Shown here in pieces: positions 7,021-20,196 of a DNA stretch of 64,000 nt; within the stretch, counting starts at the first letter, position 1, and every line of letters starts with the position of its first letter. The notes beneath the pieces are model-generated. The model was not told the DNA's origin. It searched no databases and saw only the letters and a list, made by a program, of their open reading frames with translations. Location: assembly GCF_901933205.1 (NCBI RefSeq), contig NC_044572.1, forward strand, positions 73,467,465-73,531,464, read 5' to 3'. The DNA is from Camarhynchus parvulus (Eukaryota > Chordata > Aves > Passeriformes > Thraupidae). The translations under genes and the position numbers were made by a program.

Positions 7021-10000
7021 CTTCCGGCCTCCCAGAAAGATGTATGGAAGGTTTGCATGTCTGTCTTTGGCTATTTTTTGAAGAACAAAAAGTTAAGACA
7101 TAAATACACCAGAAGAAAACTCAAGCAGCAGCGATTATTTTGTACTTTTAGAAACGTTCACCTTGACAGATCCTGCAGTAGTGATTTCGCAAACCAGTCA
7201 CTTTAAATAGCAGACAATTGATTACTGAGTTTAATGCAATAGCACTTTGTACAGTAAGAAAATTCTCATTTTGTTGGTTCATCTGTTTCCATTGTGAAAG
7301 AGCACATTCACCTGTTATCAAATGCATTGACATTGCATGATGCCATCCTCAGAGCCATGGCTTTCTACAATTCTTGGATATACTTTGACCCATTCATTTT
7401 TAGCATACCCCCCAGTGATTAATTTTGAATATAACTGGGATATATGCAGACTGCAGAACAAAAGCGCAGTGCAAAGATGACAGGATGAAAAAGCCAGAAA
7501 AACCTATCAATATATATAAACCACTGTGGAATAACATCTTTCTGCTGCTTTCACATTAACCATGGCAACACATGAGTCAGAAAACTACTTAAAAAAACTT
7601 TTTAAAAAAAGAATTTATGCAGCGTATCTATGTGATGGAGCATTGGTTCTAGAGCTGCACATGACCATACAACAAACATATTAATGATACTTTAAAACAA
7701 ATAAGTAAACAAATAAGTAGATGCATAAGCAATTCTAGCATTCTGAAGGGGGGGCCCAGTCCCTGTGTGTCCCAGTGAGGGTCAGGGTCAGGACCAGTCC
7801 TTCTGAGGGCAATGGGCAGGTGAGGTTGTGGCAACTGAGTGGTTGAAACAGCAGATTGGGGTTCACAAGGCATAAGGCCAGGCACAGCTGCCACACAATT
7901 TAGGCAGATACCAAGGATTATAACCTCAGATCAAATTTAATCCAAGCAATGCATTTGAATTAAATGATAAAGGAATACTGCATCTCTACACACTGTATCT
8001 TTTATTCTCTTATAAATGAAGGACTGTGCAAAGTCTGTTAGGACAAACTGTTTTCATACCGGCCTACAACACAGCCAGCAAAATCATCTTCCTTGCTCTG
8101 AATTTCATGTTGGGATTTGTGTCACTCAGAACACGCCAATTCTTTGTAATGATTGCATAAAGACCTGCTGAAGTGCGCAATTATTGCTTATAGGATGCCA
8201 ACATGTTTCATAATTTCTAACATAGAAGGGGCTAGAGTCCATGACTCTTTTTTTTTCTTTTTTTTTCCCCTTTGTCCCCCCTTAATATATCTATAATAGT
8301 GTTTTGCTAGTAAGCTGAAAGCGCAGCTTTCAATCACTTTTTGTGGCAGAGTGGTCAATGATCCAAAAATGAAAACATAGGCCTATTGCCAGAAAAATGA
8401 GTTTATTTCAGCATCCTTCAAAATCCAGTCATGCAAGAACTCAAAGAAAAATTTCAAATTTAGTTCCAGGCTACTGAAAATGCTCAATCAGAAAAGTTCT
8501 GAGGTAAGTCTCAGAAGATAAAGATTCAGTTTCCAGATCTGACCAAATCTGCAACATGGCTTTTGGCAAGATGGGATGGACAAAACCTACATGATCACAT
8601 GGTCTTCCCTTCTATCAACAGCTTGCAAACAGATACAAGGCCATTTTTAGAGGTATTACACCCTTCTTAAAATTATTTTGTTTTTTGAGGGAGGAGAAGG
8701 ACTCTCAGTCTGAGCTTTTACAATCACTTGGTGGAAAATAAGTGTCATTGCCTGAATTGTATCAATGTAGATAAAAAGGCTCCACTTTACTGATAGATAT
8801 ACTGTCTTTAGAAAACTGGATTGTTTTCTTCTGAGAGAAAAGCTTTTATTTCCAGTTCTAAAAAAACCAACCAAGCACACAAAAAACACCTCCTAACTTT
8901 CTTTGAGTGTTCTCATTTTACAGGTCAGAACTGCAAGGTTTCATTTCTTTCTTTCCAACAGAAAGGTCATGTAAAGCGATGACCACAGGTATGTTTTATA
9001 TCTGATGGCCTAAGGTCACACCAAGTCCCCACTTTATTCTTTTCCCTAAGCACTTCAGAGCTCAGATTTGGATGATCTCTCAGATGCCTAGGTAAATAAT
9101 TGGTAACAGTGTGCAAGATTATATTTTCTGCTCATAATGTATCTATATGATGGTTAATTTTCAAGCAATGTTATGTGATAAATGGCCACACTTTGTACTA
9201 ACATTTTACTCCTGCTTCCAAAAAATATATCCCCCAGAGGCTTTTTCAGTACTTTTGAGTCATAGCAGGAAAGGGCTGAATGAACAAATTTGTCAACATT
9301 GATCACAGCTGACATTCATGTTACCCTACAGAGGCCTTCTATGTCGGTTTTCTTCACCCTGCTGTTTCCAAGGCTTCTCATGTGTTTTCATGATTGGTGA
9401 TATTTTGATGTGCATTTTAGATTTATCGTTTGATTCACTAAGTATGGGAATTTCCAGATCTGAACCTTGCCAAATTAATGTTTCAGATTAATTTTCAGCA
9501 ATAGGTAATTTCCAACTCAAGTGCAGCATGAATAACTCTGCCTCTGATTATTTTGACAACATTGCCCATATACTACTCCATCTTCAAATTTTTATGCTAA
9601 TCAAATAATAATCATGACAATATTTTTCTTTTAGAAAACTTTGAGATAATTTGCAAATAAATAGAAGGAACTCTTTTTGAAGATCTGTAACTAGACAACA
9701 AAGCTTTGAATAACATTTGGTAAATTCTTTGGTCTTGACAAATGAGGATCTATATGTCAAATGGCATAGCATAGAATTTTTAAAGTTCTTTCAGTCATAT
9801 TTTTTACAGTTTTATACATATTGCATGGAGTAAACATTTCAAGAAAACACATTAAAAGAGAACCTATAATTAAAAAATGCCTGGCCATAACCTTTATATT
9901 CATGTCATTAAATAGGAAAGACTTCAAGAAATATTTATGCTTTCTGCATGCAGACATTTCAGATCAGTGACTAAAGCCCATTAACCAAGAAAATTCTATT

Positions 10001-10261
10001 GGCAACATGTAGCTTAGAAGTACTGTGAATAAGATACAATTAGTGTTGTACAGGCAGGATTAATTTTTAAATTTTACACAATTAAAATAACCATAATGTA
10101 TGTTTTATGGGGAGAAATTTTGAAGCAATCTTTCATACAAAGAAATGATTCAAAAAGAGTGTAAGTTAAAAAAACTGAAATATTAAAAACAAATTCCTTA
10201 CCATGAAAGCTTAAAACTTCCATCAGCTGAATCTCTTAGAATCCACTTACTAGGTTAATTA

Positions 10262-10362
10262 CAGCAATAAATAAATAATTATATATTTTATATAATTTAT
10301 ATAAATTAAAAGATATATTTATATACATTTATATAAATTTATATAAATTATATCTTCCAATA
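10262..10362. repeat. AT-rich imperfect TATAAATT repeat
   Basis: About 100 bp of almost pure A/T with recurring TATATA and TTTATATAAATT units, partly palindromic. Low-complexity DNA with no gene signal. Confidence 0.8.
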
Positions 10363-10833
10363 CCTATTCTTACTCTCCTTCATCCAAGATGTGAGGGAAT
10401 TGTTCTTGTCGGAATAAAATCAGCAAACATACAATAAACACAGTTCATGACAAATTCAAATACTGGAGAGTATCGTTTTTCTTAAGCAAGAACAATACAC
10501 CACATTTAACAATGACAAAGCAGTTGACAACTAATTGCATATTGTATGTGATTCATCCTCTGTGAGCAATGGGCCTTGCAATTAGATGACTTCTCTCCTG
10601 CTTTTCCTAAAGGTCTGAGTATCAACATCTCCCAGTGTTTTTGTCTTGCATCTTTCTTTATTCAGGACTCCAAAAAATAAAGCCCAGAGGTCATTTAATA
10701 AAACAGCTGGACAGTTGCTCCACAGCAATTAACTTGTCAAGAAAAAGAGCCAAAGAAATGGTCACACCAAATGTAAAATAAAAAGAAAAAAGTTTTAAAA
10801 GATTCTTAGGCACTTAAGCAATAACACTAAACC

Positions 10834-10853
10834 AAAAAAAAAAAAAAAAAAAA
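10834..10853 (+). repeat. A20 homopolymer
   Basis: Twenty consecutive adenines after CTAAACC and before CAAACCCC. No recognisable retroposed gene or SINE precedes it. Confidence 0.85.
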
Positions 10854-13800
10854 CAAACCCCAAAAATCTTAATCTTAGAAATCTTCTTTATCTTTCCGTA
10901 AAATTGTGTGAACTGTTGGATTTGAGATACAGAAAAGCTAGAAACCATCTATGCATTCTTTAGGTTAAACATTTATATTGGTACTGTCTTTTGTTTCTGA
11001 AGACTCTGAAGGTCCTTACTTCTTTCTTAACATCTAATATGAACTCAGCCATGTTTGGTTTCTGATCTGGTCTCAAGGTTGAAAATTGTAGACCCATAGT
11101 GCAACCAGATTAGAGAATGGGGAAAAGCCATTGCTTCCCCAGTACTCATGATATTCTGAATTTAAATGAATTGCTGAGTGTGATCTTGGCTCACCGAAGC
11201 TTAATTTGCTTAAGTTATGGTTCTGTACATGTAACATAAAAAAAATAGATGGTCTGTGGGACTCAGTGTAGGCGTTTAAGGAAATATGCAATGGATTTGC
11301 AGGGTAGATGAACACTTCGTAGTGAAATGTCAATGAGGTGGAAAATATGGTTTTGGGACATGGTAATATAATTACAATGCTAATCAAGGACAATGTAAAA
11401 CTCTCCAGTAAAGTTGACAAGCTTGAGAATTAATCCAGGATTAAGAATTTCAAGATTACTGGTGTCCCAGTGAGGAAAAGCCTAAGAATTTAGTAATCTT
11501 TATGGCAGCACTTCAGAAAGATGAAGTAAAATATTTATTTTCAGAATGATTTTGGGCTGCTTCACCATAATAATTTTTGTCCAGACACATTTTCATACGT
11601 TCTCTCAAAATTGGTCCAATTTTCACAGAACACTTTCTTCAGAAGCACCACAATATGCAAAGGAAAATCCACATTGTTCATACACATGCATATACTGATA
11701 TATCCTCCCTCCTCTAGTACATTATTTTAAAAACCCTTTTCTGTTCAAATGTATGTAAATATAACTTTCCATACTAGTTTGTGTCTGTAGACCAATAATC
11801 AGACCCTGGAAACAGAGCAACGACAGAGATTAACACTCTTTCCCTTATCAGCTATGTAGTGCTGTCCATTAGATAGGTTATCAGATTTCGAAAATAAAAT
11901 CACAAGGGATTTATACGTGTTATCACTCATGCATAACTGCCACAGAAAGGCTAATTACACCTTTTATTCACCATTATCATTCCACTTTTAAAATCCAGCT
12001 AAATGATAACAATTATAAATATAAAACATGCTTACAATTAAAATTTTACTCTTCTCATAAAAGCCAGTTCAGCATAATTATTTTTCTCCCCACTGAAAAG
12101 CATGAATTGATGGCAACATTCCCAGATGAGCATATCTTTTTATTGCCTCAAACTTTTTTGTGAAGTGACATTTTATCATTTCATCTTATTGCATGTTTCA
12201 TGGAAATTGAGGTTGAAAATGGCACAAGTCTCAAAAAATGGGAGGCTATATTTCTAGCCTATTCTGTTAGCCCCCACAATAGATAGCACCTATATCACAG
12301 GGAGACTGAAAAGATTTTTTATCATTTTCAGCTAGGAAGAGTTAATTTATACTTTAATGATGAATGTTATTGGGAAATTATAGGATTGCATTCTACTGGA
12401 AAGGCATAAGTTTTTGCTTTTTTAATGCTACGAAGGCCTAAATTGGCATGACATTTGAGCTTGATGAAAAGTCTGTGTTAGATCAGCCTGATGTAGGTCT
12501 GTATGTCTTTTGCCTACCCAGAACAGACAAACATCAACTACAGTAATTGTTTATTAGTCATAAAGTAGGTTTTGTCATGGGAAAAAAAGGGGAAGAGGAA
12601 CAAAAAGTGTGAAGTTTACATTTAATTTCTAAAATCCTGGTATAAGTCAAAGTAGAAGACAGCACCTGTTGACTTAGATTAATTTATTTCTTTCCTATTA
12701 GATGTATTTCAGAAAAGTGAGTTGAATATTAGTATTTCAGTAAAGATGGGATAGGAGGTGAGGCAATGGACATGAAAAGGCCTGTGCATAAATAAGAGAA
12801 GTGTGGGTAGTTATCACACTTCAGAGTCTGTGGTCAGTATAAACAAATGCCCCTAACTTTAGGCTGCCAGCTGACAACTGAGAGAATACTTTGGATTTTC
12901 AGGAAGAAGATAAATTACTTTAATATGTAACTCATACTCTGAGATAGAATTTATCCATGTCAGTAGCATATTTTTGGCAGAAAATTCTGTCAAAGCCTCT
13001 AGAATGATATATTATTATTTATTAATCCAGCACCAGAATCCAAGTACTCATTCTATTATTAGACACTATGATGCATTTCAGGATACCTGAAATTTTCAAA
13101 AGCCAGACATACTAGAATCTCAACATTCTAAAAAGAAGAAAGGGAAAAATATGTTTGACTGGTTCTGATGAAAACTATCCCTTCAGCAATCAAGTACAGA
13201 GAATGAGCTGTACCACGAAAACCAACACAGCTATGTACTACTCTATGAGTAGATGAAGTAGAATTATGGATATCCAGTATGGGGGAATTATGCAAGGAGT
13301 CACACCTGAGTCACAACATTTCATTTACCTACCCATTATTGGCTGTAAAGCTAAAAATAGATATAAGGGACTTGAAGAAAAACAATGTCATCATTTTGAA
13401 GATATGAAAGGTCAGAACGAAAAGAATATACTGCCCATTTCTGCAAGATGGTTTGGGAAAAGGAGGGAACTTCTGAAAAGCAGCTAAACATCACCAAATA
13501 CATGCACAGGTACAGCGTGCAAAACTGTAGGTGGGGGTCAATGTCTTGCTGTCACAGGGGAGATGAAAGGTTGGGCAGAGATAGGTCATAGGGACTTAAA
13601 ATATGAAAGCAAATCATTTATGCTTGGTGCAGCAGGGAACGGAAAGACGGTGGAGAGAAGTAAAAAGAGGATTAACAAGAGCTAATCCTAGATATGAAGG
13701 TTTGTATGGTTTATGTAGATTATCGCCTCTGCAGTGGAAATGGATTTGTTGCAGAGTGGCACCCAAATGTGTATATTTCCCGCAAATTGTGAATTTAAAC

Positions 13801-14183
13801 GTGTCAAGCTGTTTTTTGAGTTACAGATCATCAGAAATACTTTGATAAGAGCAGCTGCACAGTGAAGGTTACAATCAGACTTCTGTTATATGCTAAAATG
13901 TTTTTTGCTCTCTTTATTTTGCTTAACAAAATATTTTTAAATTATAATCAAGCAACAATAAAAAATTTGCACATGCACTGAAGACCAGTGACCAGGCTGT
14001 GGAATACCACAAATTTGAAAATAATTACTTGTTAAAAATATCCTTTAATTCATCTAGCATCTTTTGGAGTCACTTCATTTAAAAAAAATAGATAAAATTT
14101 CAAGCAAAGAAATCTTGACATTAGATTTATGCTTTCTCTCACAAGAATGAAAACTAGAAAATGGTCAATGTGCATGCACGTCC

Positions 14184-14250
<67 letters not shown>

Positions 14251-14274
14251 ATCTATCTGTCACCTATCTATCTA
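14184..14274 (+). repeat. (CTAT)n tetranucleotide microsatellite
   Basis: Uninterrupted CTAT/TATC units from about 14184 to 14250 (roughly 17 copies), then interrupted units to 14274. Probably length-polymorphic. A frame reading YLSI repeats here is a repeat artefact. Confidence 0.95.
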
Positions 14275-15491
14275 AACACAGTGAATCCTATTTTAAATAA
14301 TATAGCAGCCACTAGAAAAAGATGTCTGCAGAGAGAAGCTGGGAGACTAGAGAGATGTTCATATCTGTAGGGAATAAGTAAAAGTCTGTTTTCTTTTGGA
14401 TAAAAGGACTGTGCTTGCCAGCTGGGGGAGCAAGGATGGACAGGGCCCTGATTCCCTTCCTACAGGGAGTAGTTGGTGAGTCTGACACACTGTGTTTTAA
14501 ACTTCTGAAGTCAGAAAAATTCAAAAACTTACTTGGAAACTTATGTTGTCCCCAGTACAGATGTTTGTCGGGAAGCTTTTGACCCTGGAGAGTTTTTAGC
14601 AGAATTTGGTTTAGAGTTATTACAGCCTATAAAAATAAACATGTCTTTTGCCTCTAAAGGTCAAGAAAATCAGAACAGTATTATCTCAGTGTTCATCCTC
14701 TGTGAATACTCTTTCATACACACATATCCTTCCTTTTACAAAAGCAGACTAATTTTCTGAGTAGAATGGCAATTTACTAGGATGTCTGAGCCTCCTAATA
14801 AACTTCAAAAAACTAAATGACTGCCTGATAAGATTTTTTTTTATTGTGTAACAACATTTTTACTCGGTTTCAAGGGTAACTGTCTGTAATCTAATCCTGC
14901 TTTTTAAAAATATCCTCCCTGTAGAGATTATGTCAATTAACTACAGAAATACTCTTGAGCTTCAAGAGTGTCTGAACTTATGTGCTCAAGTGAGCTGATC
15001 ATTTATTGTATGGTATGTCTCAAATGTGTGCTGTTTTTGTGAAGTTTAATGTTTACTGAATATCACAGATTTTTTTCTACTGAGGAACTGTTCAGTAAAT
15101 TATTAATTACATAGCTGGAGCATCCCAGTGGTTTTGAGAACTGTTTTCTCAATATTTATGTAATTTATGTTGAGTTCAGAAGCGTTGCTATTTTTCTGTC
15201 ATTTGTATATTCTGATTCACATCAACATTGGCCAATCTAAAAACGCTGCAGATAGAGATGACGGGTTTTTCTTGTTTTCCTCTCACACCTTAAGGTCTCA
15301 CCCAAGAAAGAATGAATTTCTGAAACTTTAATTCATAGAAGGCACTTGAAGGGTTCACAAGGGCAACTCTTGACTACTAATAAAATAGTATGATTGTATT
15401 TATAACTTGGATTCACAGGGAGTGGATGATTTATCTATACTTAGTGATACGGTGGTCAGCTGCTGTTAATGTTATACAATATTAAGGACGT

Positions 15492-16816
15492 TGTTGTTGT
15501 AGTTTGAGAGGAAGGGAGTTTTTTGGGATGCTGTGGTCAAACCAATAGGTGCTCAGATTTGAATATTGGCACCTGGTGTGGCCACTGGGGTCATTGGATA
15601 CACCTCTGAGAGCACAGGGGGTTAAAAGCAGAGAACTCCCAGGAAAACTCTCTCTTGGGTTCTGGTGAGTGAAGAGTTCAGACCTCTCCTGCCCAGCTGC
15701 TGTGGCTGGACGGGGGAGGGGAAGCCATGCGGCCGGGTGAGAGAGGCCTGGGCCCTGAGGATGGAAGGGTGGAGGAGCACCAAGAGGCATTGGGCAGCCA
15801 CCCCCCAGGAGTGAGAGAGAGAGCCGGTGTCTGTGCCTGTGCCACCTTGAAATTTGATAGCAGGCCAGCTGAGAAGGAGAAGGGGAGGTGCAGCAAGAAG
15901 GTGCCTGGCAAGGCAGCTGTGGGAGTTCTAGACAGGCAGAGCCTGAGATTTTTAACCCTTTTCTTGGATGATGGAAACCTTACAAATTCTGATCCTCCTC
16001 CTGAATGAGAAGAGAGATAGGGATGAGTAGCAGGAAATGGGCAAGTGTGATGCTAGTTTGTGCAAGTGAAAGATGTCCGAGAGAAGTTGAGAAGAATTCT
16101 AGGTGTCAGGAGATGATGGAGTGGCCTTTGGCTGGACTTTTCTTATATAGCCATGGAGAGAACCATCTTTCCTGTGACACAGAGACTGCATCTAGGGGGA
16201 GGCAATGGCTCGGAGCCAAGAGAGTTCAGTGTTGGTACACCTTGGCCCCAGGAGGTCAATTTGGGAGGGACAGGTGTCCCGAAAGTGAGAGACTCTGCTC
16301 TTTTTGGAACTGGACAAAGCACCCTTAAAAGCAGCTCTGGTCCACGCGCAGTGGTGCGAGCACTGAGCATGGAAGGAAGAGGTCACAATGGCAAAATGTT
16401 CTCCAGGCAGTGCCACGAGTGACAAGGAAACACACGAGGTTTCAACGGTGTTTCCTGGGGAAGCCTATGGCACAAGAGGGACTCCTCTCCTCTTGATGAA
16501 CTGAGAATTGATTATCTGAAGGGTGGTGATGGACTGAGAGTTGGTGACCTGAGAGATGGCAACTGAATTGAGAGTCTAAGGTTTTGTCTTACTGTGATGT
16601 ATTGGGAACTTGGTTAGGGGGAGGAGGAATGTTTGGAAGGTTTTCATCCTGAGTTCTGCGTGTTTCTTTTATATATTGTAAGTTAATAATTTTTTTTCCT
16701 TCTATTCCTAAGCTGGAGTCTGCTTTGCTCTATTCCTGGTCACATCTCACAGTAGACACCAGGGAGAAGGTATTTTCATGGGGGCATTGGCATTGTGCCA
16801 GCGTCAAACTGTGACA
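15492..16816 (+). mobile_element. long solo LTR, sense, 1,325 bp, with near-perfect 5-bp target duplication
   Basis: A GC-richer block starting TGTTGTTGTAGTTTGAG and ending GCGTCAAACTGTGACA, with TG...CA ends. It is flanked by GACGT (15487-15491) and GACAT (16817-16821); the single mismatch is a CpG-to-CA change, as expected from methylated-CpG decay of a 5-bp duplication. A GGGGTTAAAAGC element near 15620 may be a TATA variant. I recognise the two ends from memory as an avian ERV LTR of ERVL type. It could contain a secondary insertion, given its length. No internal retroviral coding sequence remains. Confidence 0.7.
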
Positions 16817-16821
16817 GACAT

Positions 16822-16924
16822 GTTACTTCTACTCTTGAGAGCTACTGCCTTATAGAGCTGGAGTTCAGTTATCCTTGTTGGTCCCTTCCAGCTCAGGATA
16901 TTCTATGATTCTATGATTCTGTAA
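16822..16924 (+). mobile_element. CR1 3' tail, sense
   Basis: The stretch ends GGTCCCTTCCAGCTCAGGA then TATTCTATGATTCTATGATTCT, the diagnostic CR1 3' end with tandem tail units. Only about 100 bp is recognisable, and it abuts the right duplication of the upstream LTR. The LTR may have inserted into this CR1 or the two may simply be neighbours. Confidence 0.8.
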
Positions 16925-17219
16925 TGGACAGGGTCTCAAGTCTACAATAAGAAGGTCTGGAGAAATGTAAAATTTAGTGAAAGACCAGGACTTCAGACTG
17001 AGGTATCTCTGGCATTGTTCTGAGATTTACCTTTTCAAAGATAGAGGTTTTCTAACAATGCACAAACTAAATAATACTTATTAAAGTAAAACCAGATTAA
17101 TATATTTCAGAAAATTGTGTTATGCAAATAGTTCTTGCTTTACTCTTTGCCTGTAAGTTGATATTCTGAAATGATAATAAGATAAAACCTATTTTACTCA
17201 TTGGGTGTTCAAAAGTGTA

Positions 17220-17890
17220 TGGAATCATAGAATTACAGAATATGCTGGGTTGGAAGGGACCCATCAGGATCATGAAGTCCAACTTCTGGCCCTGCACAGA
17301 ACACCCCAAGAGTCACACCATGTTCCTGAGAGAGTTGTCCAAACACTTCTTGAACTCTGCCAGGCTTGGCACTCTGACCACTTCCCTGAGGACCTTGTTC
17401 CAGTGTGCAACTACTCTCTGAGTGAAGAACAGATATCCAAGATGAACTACCCCTTATTCAGCTTCACAACATTTCTTCAAGTTCTGTCACTGGTCACAAG
17501 AGTTAAGAGATCAGTACCTACCCCTCCACTTCCTCTTGTGAGGATCTTGAAGACCGCAATGAGGTCTCCCCTCAGATTCCTCTTCTCCAGGCTGAACAGT
17601 CCAAGTGACCTGAGCCACTCCTCATTCAGCTTCCCCTCAATCCCCTTCACCATCCTCATTGCCCTCCTTTGGATGCTCTCTAAGAGCTGAATGTCTTTCT
17701 TATATTGTGGCACCCAAAGCTGCCCCCAGCACTCGAGGTGAGGCTGCCCCAGCGCAGAGCAGAGCAGGACAGTCCCCTCCCTTGCCCAGCTGGCCATGCT
17801 GTGCCTGATGCCCCCCAGGACACACTTCTCTCTCCTGGCTGCCAGGGCACTGCTGACACAGATTCAGCTTGCCATGAACCTGCAGTTAAA
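17220..17890 (-). mobile_element. CR1 LINE, antisense, 5'-truncated
   Basis: Starts with the antisense tail (GGAATCATAGAATTACAGAA) and reads back through the CR1 3' end into the RT C-terminus. Minus-strand remnants at 17797-17477 include PHLECWGQLWVPQYKKDIQL, ESIQRRAMRMVKGIE and RSLGLFSLEKRNLRGDLIAV, all CR1 RT C-terminal motifs, open for about 100 codons. Fairly well preserved compared with the other copies. No full ORF2, so not mobile. Confidence 0.88.
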
Positions 17891-19689
17891 GGCAATCCAA
17901 AAATATTCTCTTTTGCTTGTTCACATTTTTCTTTGTTCTCTTCTGGACCAATATTTGTGTTCTTGATGCTATACATCCACCCACATACACACAAACAGTT
18001 TTTATTTCATTTAAATTTGCTTACTGCTTCTTGACAACTGCTTAGAACCGAGGCAATATGATTAAGTGTATTCTTTAAAATCAGTTCTTATATATAATAT
18101 TCCAGTAGTCTTGGAGTTCACATTGGAATTTTTATAATTTGTATAAAATAGAGCAAAATTTGCAAATATCCTGTTTTATCAAGGTAATACAATTTCAACT
18201 ACTAACCTGAAGTAGCAAACTATTGTCCAGTTAGTTTTCCATCAACTTAGTATTGTTTTGTCTACAGAAAAGAGGTATGTAGTTACCAAGTAACTGCATA
18301 ATCTTGTCCTTTTAGATGATCTTTTTTTGCCACATCGAAGCTGTACCTGTCACCCGTATTTGGTTTGATTAAGCTATCATCGTATTCTTTTGGCTTTTTC
18401 CCTTGACAATACAAATATTTACAATAGTCTTCATATCATTTTCTAGTAAAATCATTATTTCTTCAGTGTTTGAGCACCTTATCCAGTGTCTGCCTATTTA
18501 TTTTTATTCCTCTTTTATCTGCCCAGATGCCTGCATGAGAAAGGAATTTATGAAAACTGTAATCTTAAATTTTTTCATAGAGTAGTAGCATTATTAAAAT
18601 CTGAAACAGTGCAACAATTGTTTTTGTGCTGTCAATCTCTTAGTATTACATAATTTTTTTTAGTCAAAATAATGTCTAACAAGCTGAACTCTCACTGGCA
18701 TTAAACATACAGAGTTGATAGCATTACAAAAATTATTTCTGTCTGCATAATATTGTGCATGAAATGCTTTTATAATAGATTTTCACCATATTTACATAAT
18801 GATGCCTTCAGATGTAATGTTGGCCATATTAATGTAATGTTTATAATTTGGGGAAGGAAGGAAGATTGGGGTAGACAATACTGATGATTTTATTTTTCAG
18901 TATTGAACATGATGATGCTGATGCTTTCTCAGCTAGGTTTTCCTCATCAGATTCCTTTGCAGATGAAAAAGAAAAGTGAAAAATATGAAAATTTCAGTGC
19001 AAGATGTGTGATTGCACTGAGTACTTCTTGAAGTCAAAGATTTGCATACAAACCGATTGCTTTATCAAGTTGCTTTCTATTAAGAACAGTGAAAAATAGA
19101 CTATTAAAAGATCATCTGAAAGAGACAAATAGTGAATCCAAATACACTTATGAATTATTACAGCTTTATTGTAAGTGGAAATAGAGTTGAAATACTCTGA
19201 GAAAAATTGTTCTCTGGCATTTCCTAGTGAACTAGATTAACAACAAAATTAGAAATTGCACATATTTCTACTGAGCTTTAGAATCAGCTACAGACTGGTC
19301 ACAGATATTGGTCTTTGTTCCTGTTCATTACTCTCAAATTTTTTTATTAGAGTCCTTGAAATCAGAAGATTCCAAAGCAAGTATTAAGGATCTAATTTCA
19401 CAGAATTTTTCATCAAAGTAAGCTGGGCTAGGATTCTTGTATATTTTTTGGTATTTTCAAAAATGTTCATTTAGCTTTCCACTACAGATGGTACTAGTAA
19501 AGGACAGAAGGGATTATAGGATACACTTTTTGTGCCTTCTTCTCGGGGATAGTTGTACTTAGAGACCAGGCTTAATCAGAATGTGATAATGAGATGAATT
19601 ATTTCACACCTCTTGCCCAATGTAAAACTAAAACTATAAAATGTTCATTTAAAAACGACTTCACACCTCCATCTAGCTTTACAAGTACA
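17891..19689. other. AT-rich sequence, nothing recognised
   Basis: About 1.8 kb of AT-rich unique-looking DNA with only short frames. I see no gene, repeat family or RNA. Confidence 0.5.
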
Positions 19690-20196
19690 TTTGTGCTGAA
19701 CAGAGGGTTGAAAATACAGAGCTGTTTTTGTGTGAGCAGGGATCGCATAAAGCCAAAGCCTTTTCTGCTTTTTGCCTTGCCCTGCTGGTGCAGAGACTGG
19801 CACATGGGAGGCTGGGAGAAGACATGTCCAGGAGAGGTGACCCAAACTGTCCAAAGGAATATTCCAGACCATATGACATCATGCTCTGTATATAAAGCGG
19901 GGAGAAGAAGGAGGAAAGGGAGGGACATTTGGAATGGTGACATTTGTCTTCCAAAGACACTGTTGTGTGTGATGTGGCCCTGCACTTCTGGGGATGGCCT
20001 ATCCATGGGAAGGAGTGAATTAATTCTTTGTTTTGTTCTGCTTGTGTGTGTGACTTTTGGTTTCCGTATTAAACTCTCTTTATCTCAACCCACAAGTTTA
20101 CCTCTCACCTTTCCAATTCTCTCCCTGATACCACCTGGGGAGGAGTGAGAAAGCAGCTGCAATGGGCTTCACTGCTGACTGGTGCTAAAGCATGAG
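19690..20196 (+). mobile_element. ERVL-type solo LTR, sense
   Basis: Promoter-like GTATATAAAGCGGGGAG (TATA at 19889-19896) follows GGAATATTCCAGACCATATG; the transcript-end signal ATTAAA is at 20068-20073 followed by CTCTCTTTATCTCAACCCAC and a T/C-rich end near GCTAAAGCATGAGA. This order matches avian ERVL LTRs I know, and the same blocks occur in reverse at 60251-60821. The left edge is approximate. The final CA looks mutated and I found no target duplication. CpG-poor, so older than the class II provirus. Confidence 0.75.

Larger units (their letters stand above)
7021..15486. other. AT-rich intergenic or intronic sequence, no gene recognised
   Basis: About 8.5 kb of AT-rich DNA. It holds a pyrimidine tract at 8244-8282, an imperfect TATA/TTTA-rich stretch at about 10262-10362, a 20-nt A run at 10834-10853 and a CTAT microsatellite at 14184-14274. 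Frames of 60-115 codons occur (for example 11073-11420 minus), but none shows a recognisable domain or exon context. I cannot exclude ancient repeats or conserved noncoding elements. Confidence 0.5.

Noticed and set aside
14161..14370. Frame reading repeated YLSI units
   Set aside because: Produced by the (CTAT)n microsatellite.
15727..16422. Overlapping frames of 75-107 codons on both strands
   Set aside because: They fall inside the LTR at 15492-16816, whose higher GC content lowers stop frequency; none has a domain.
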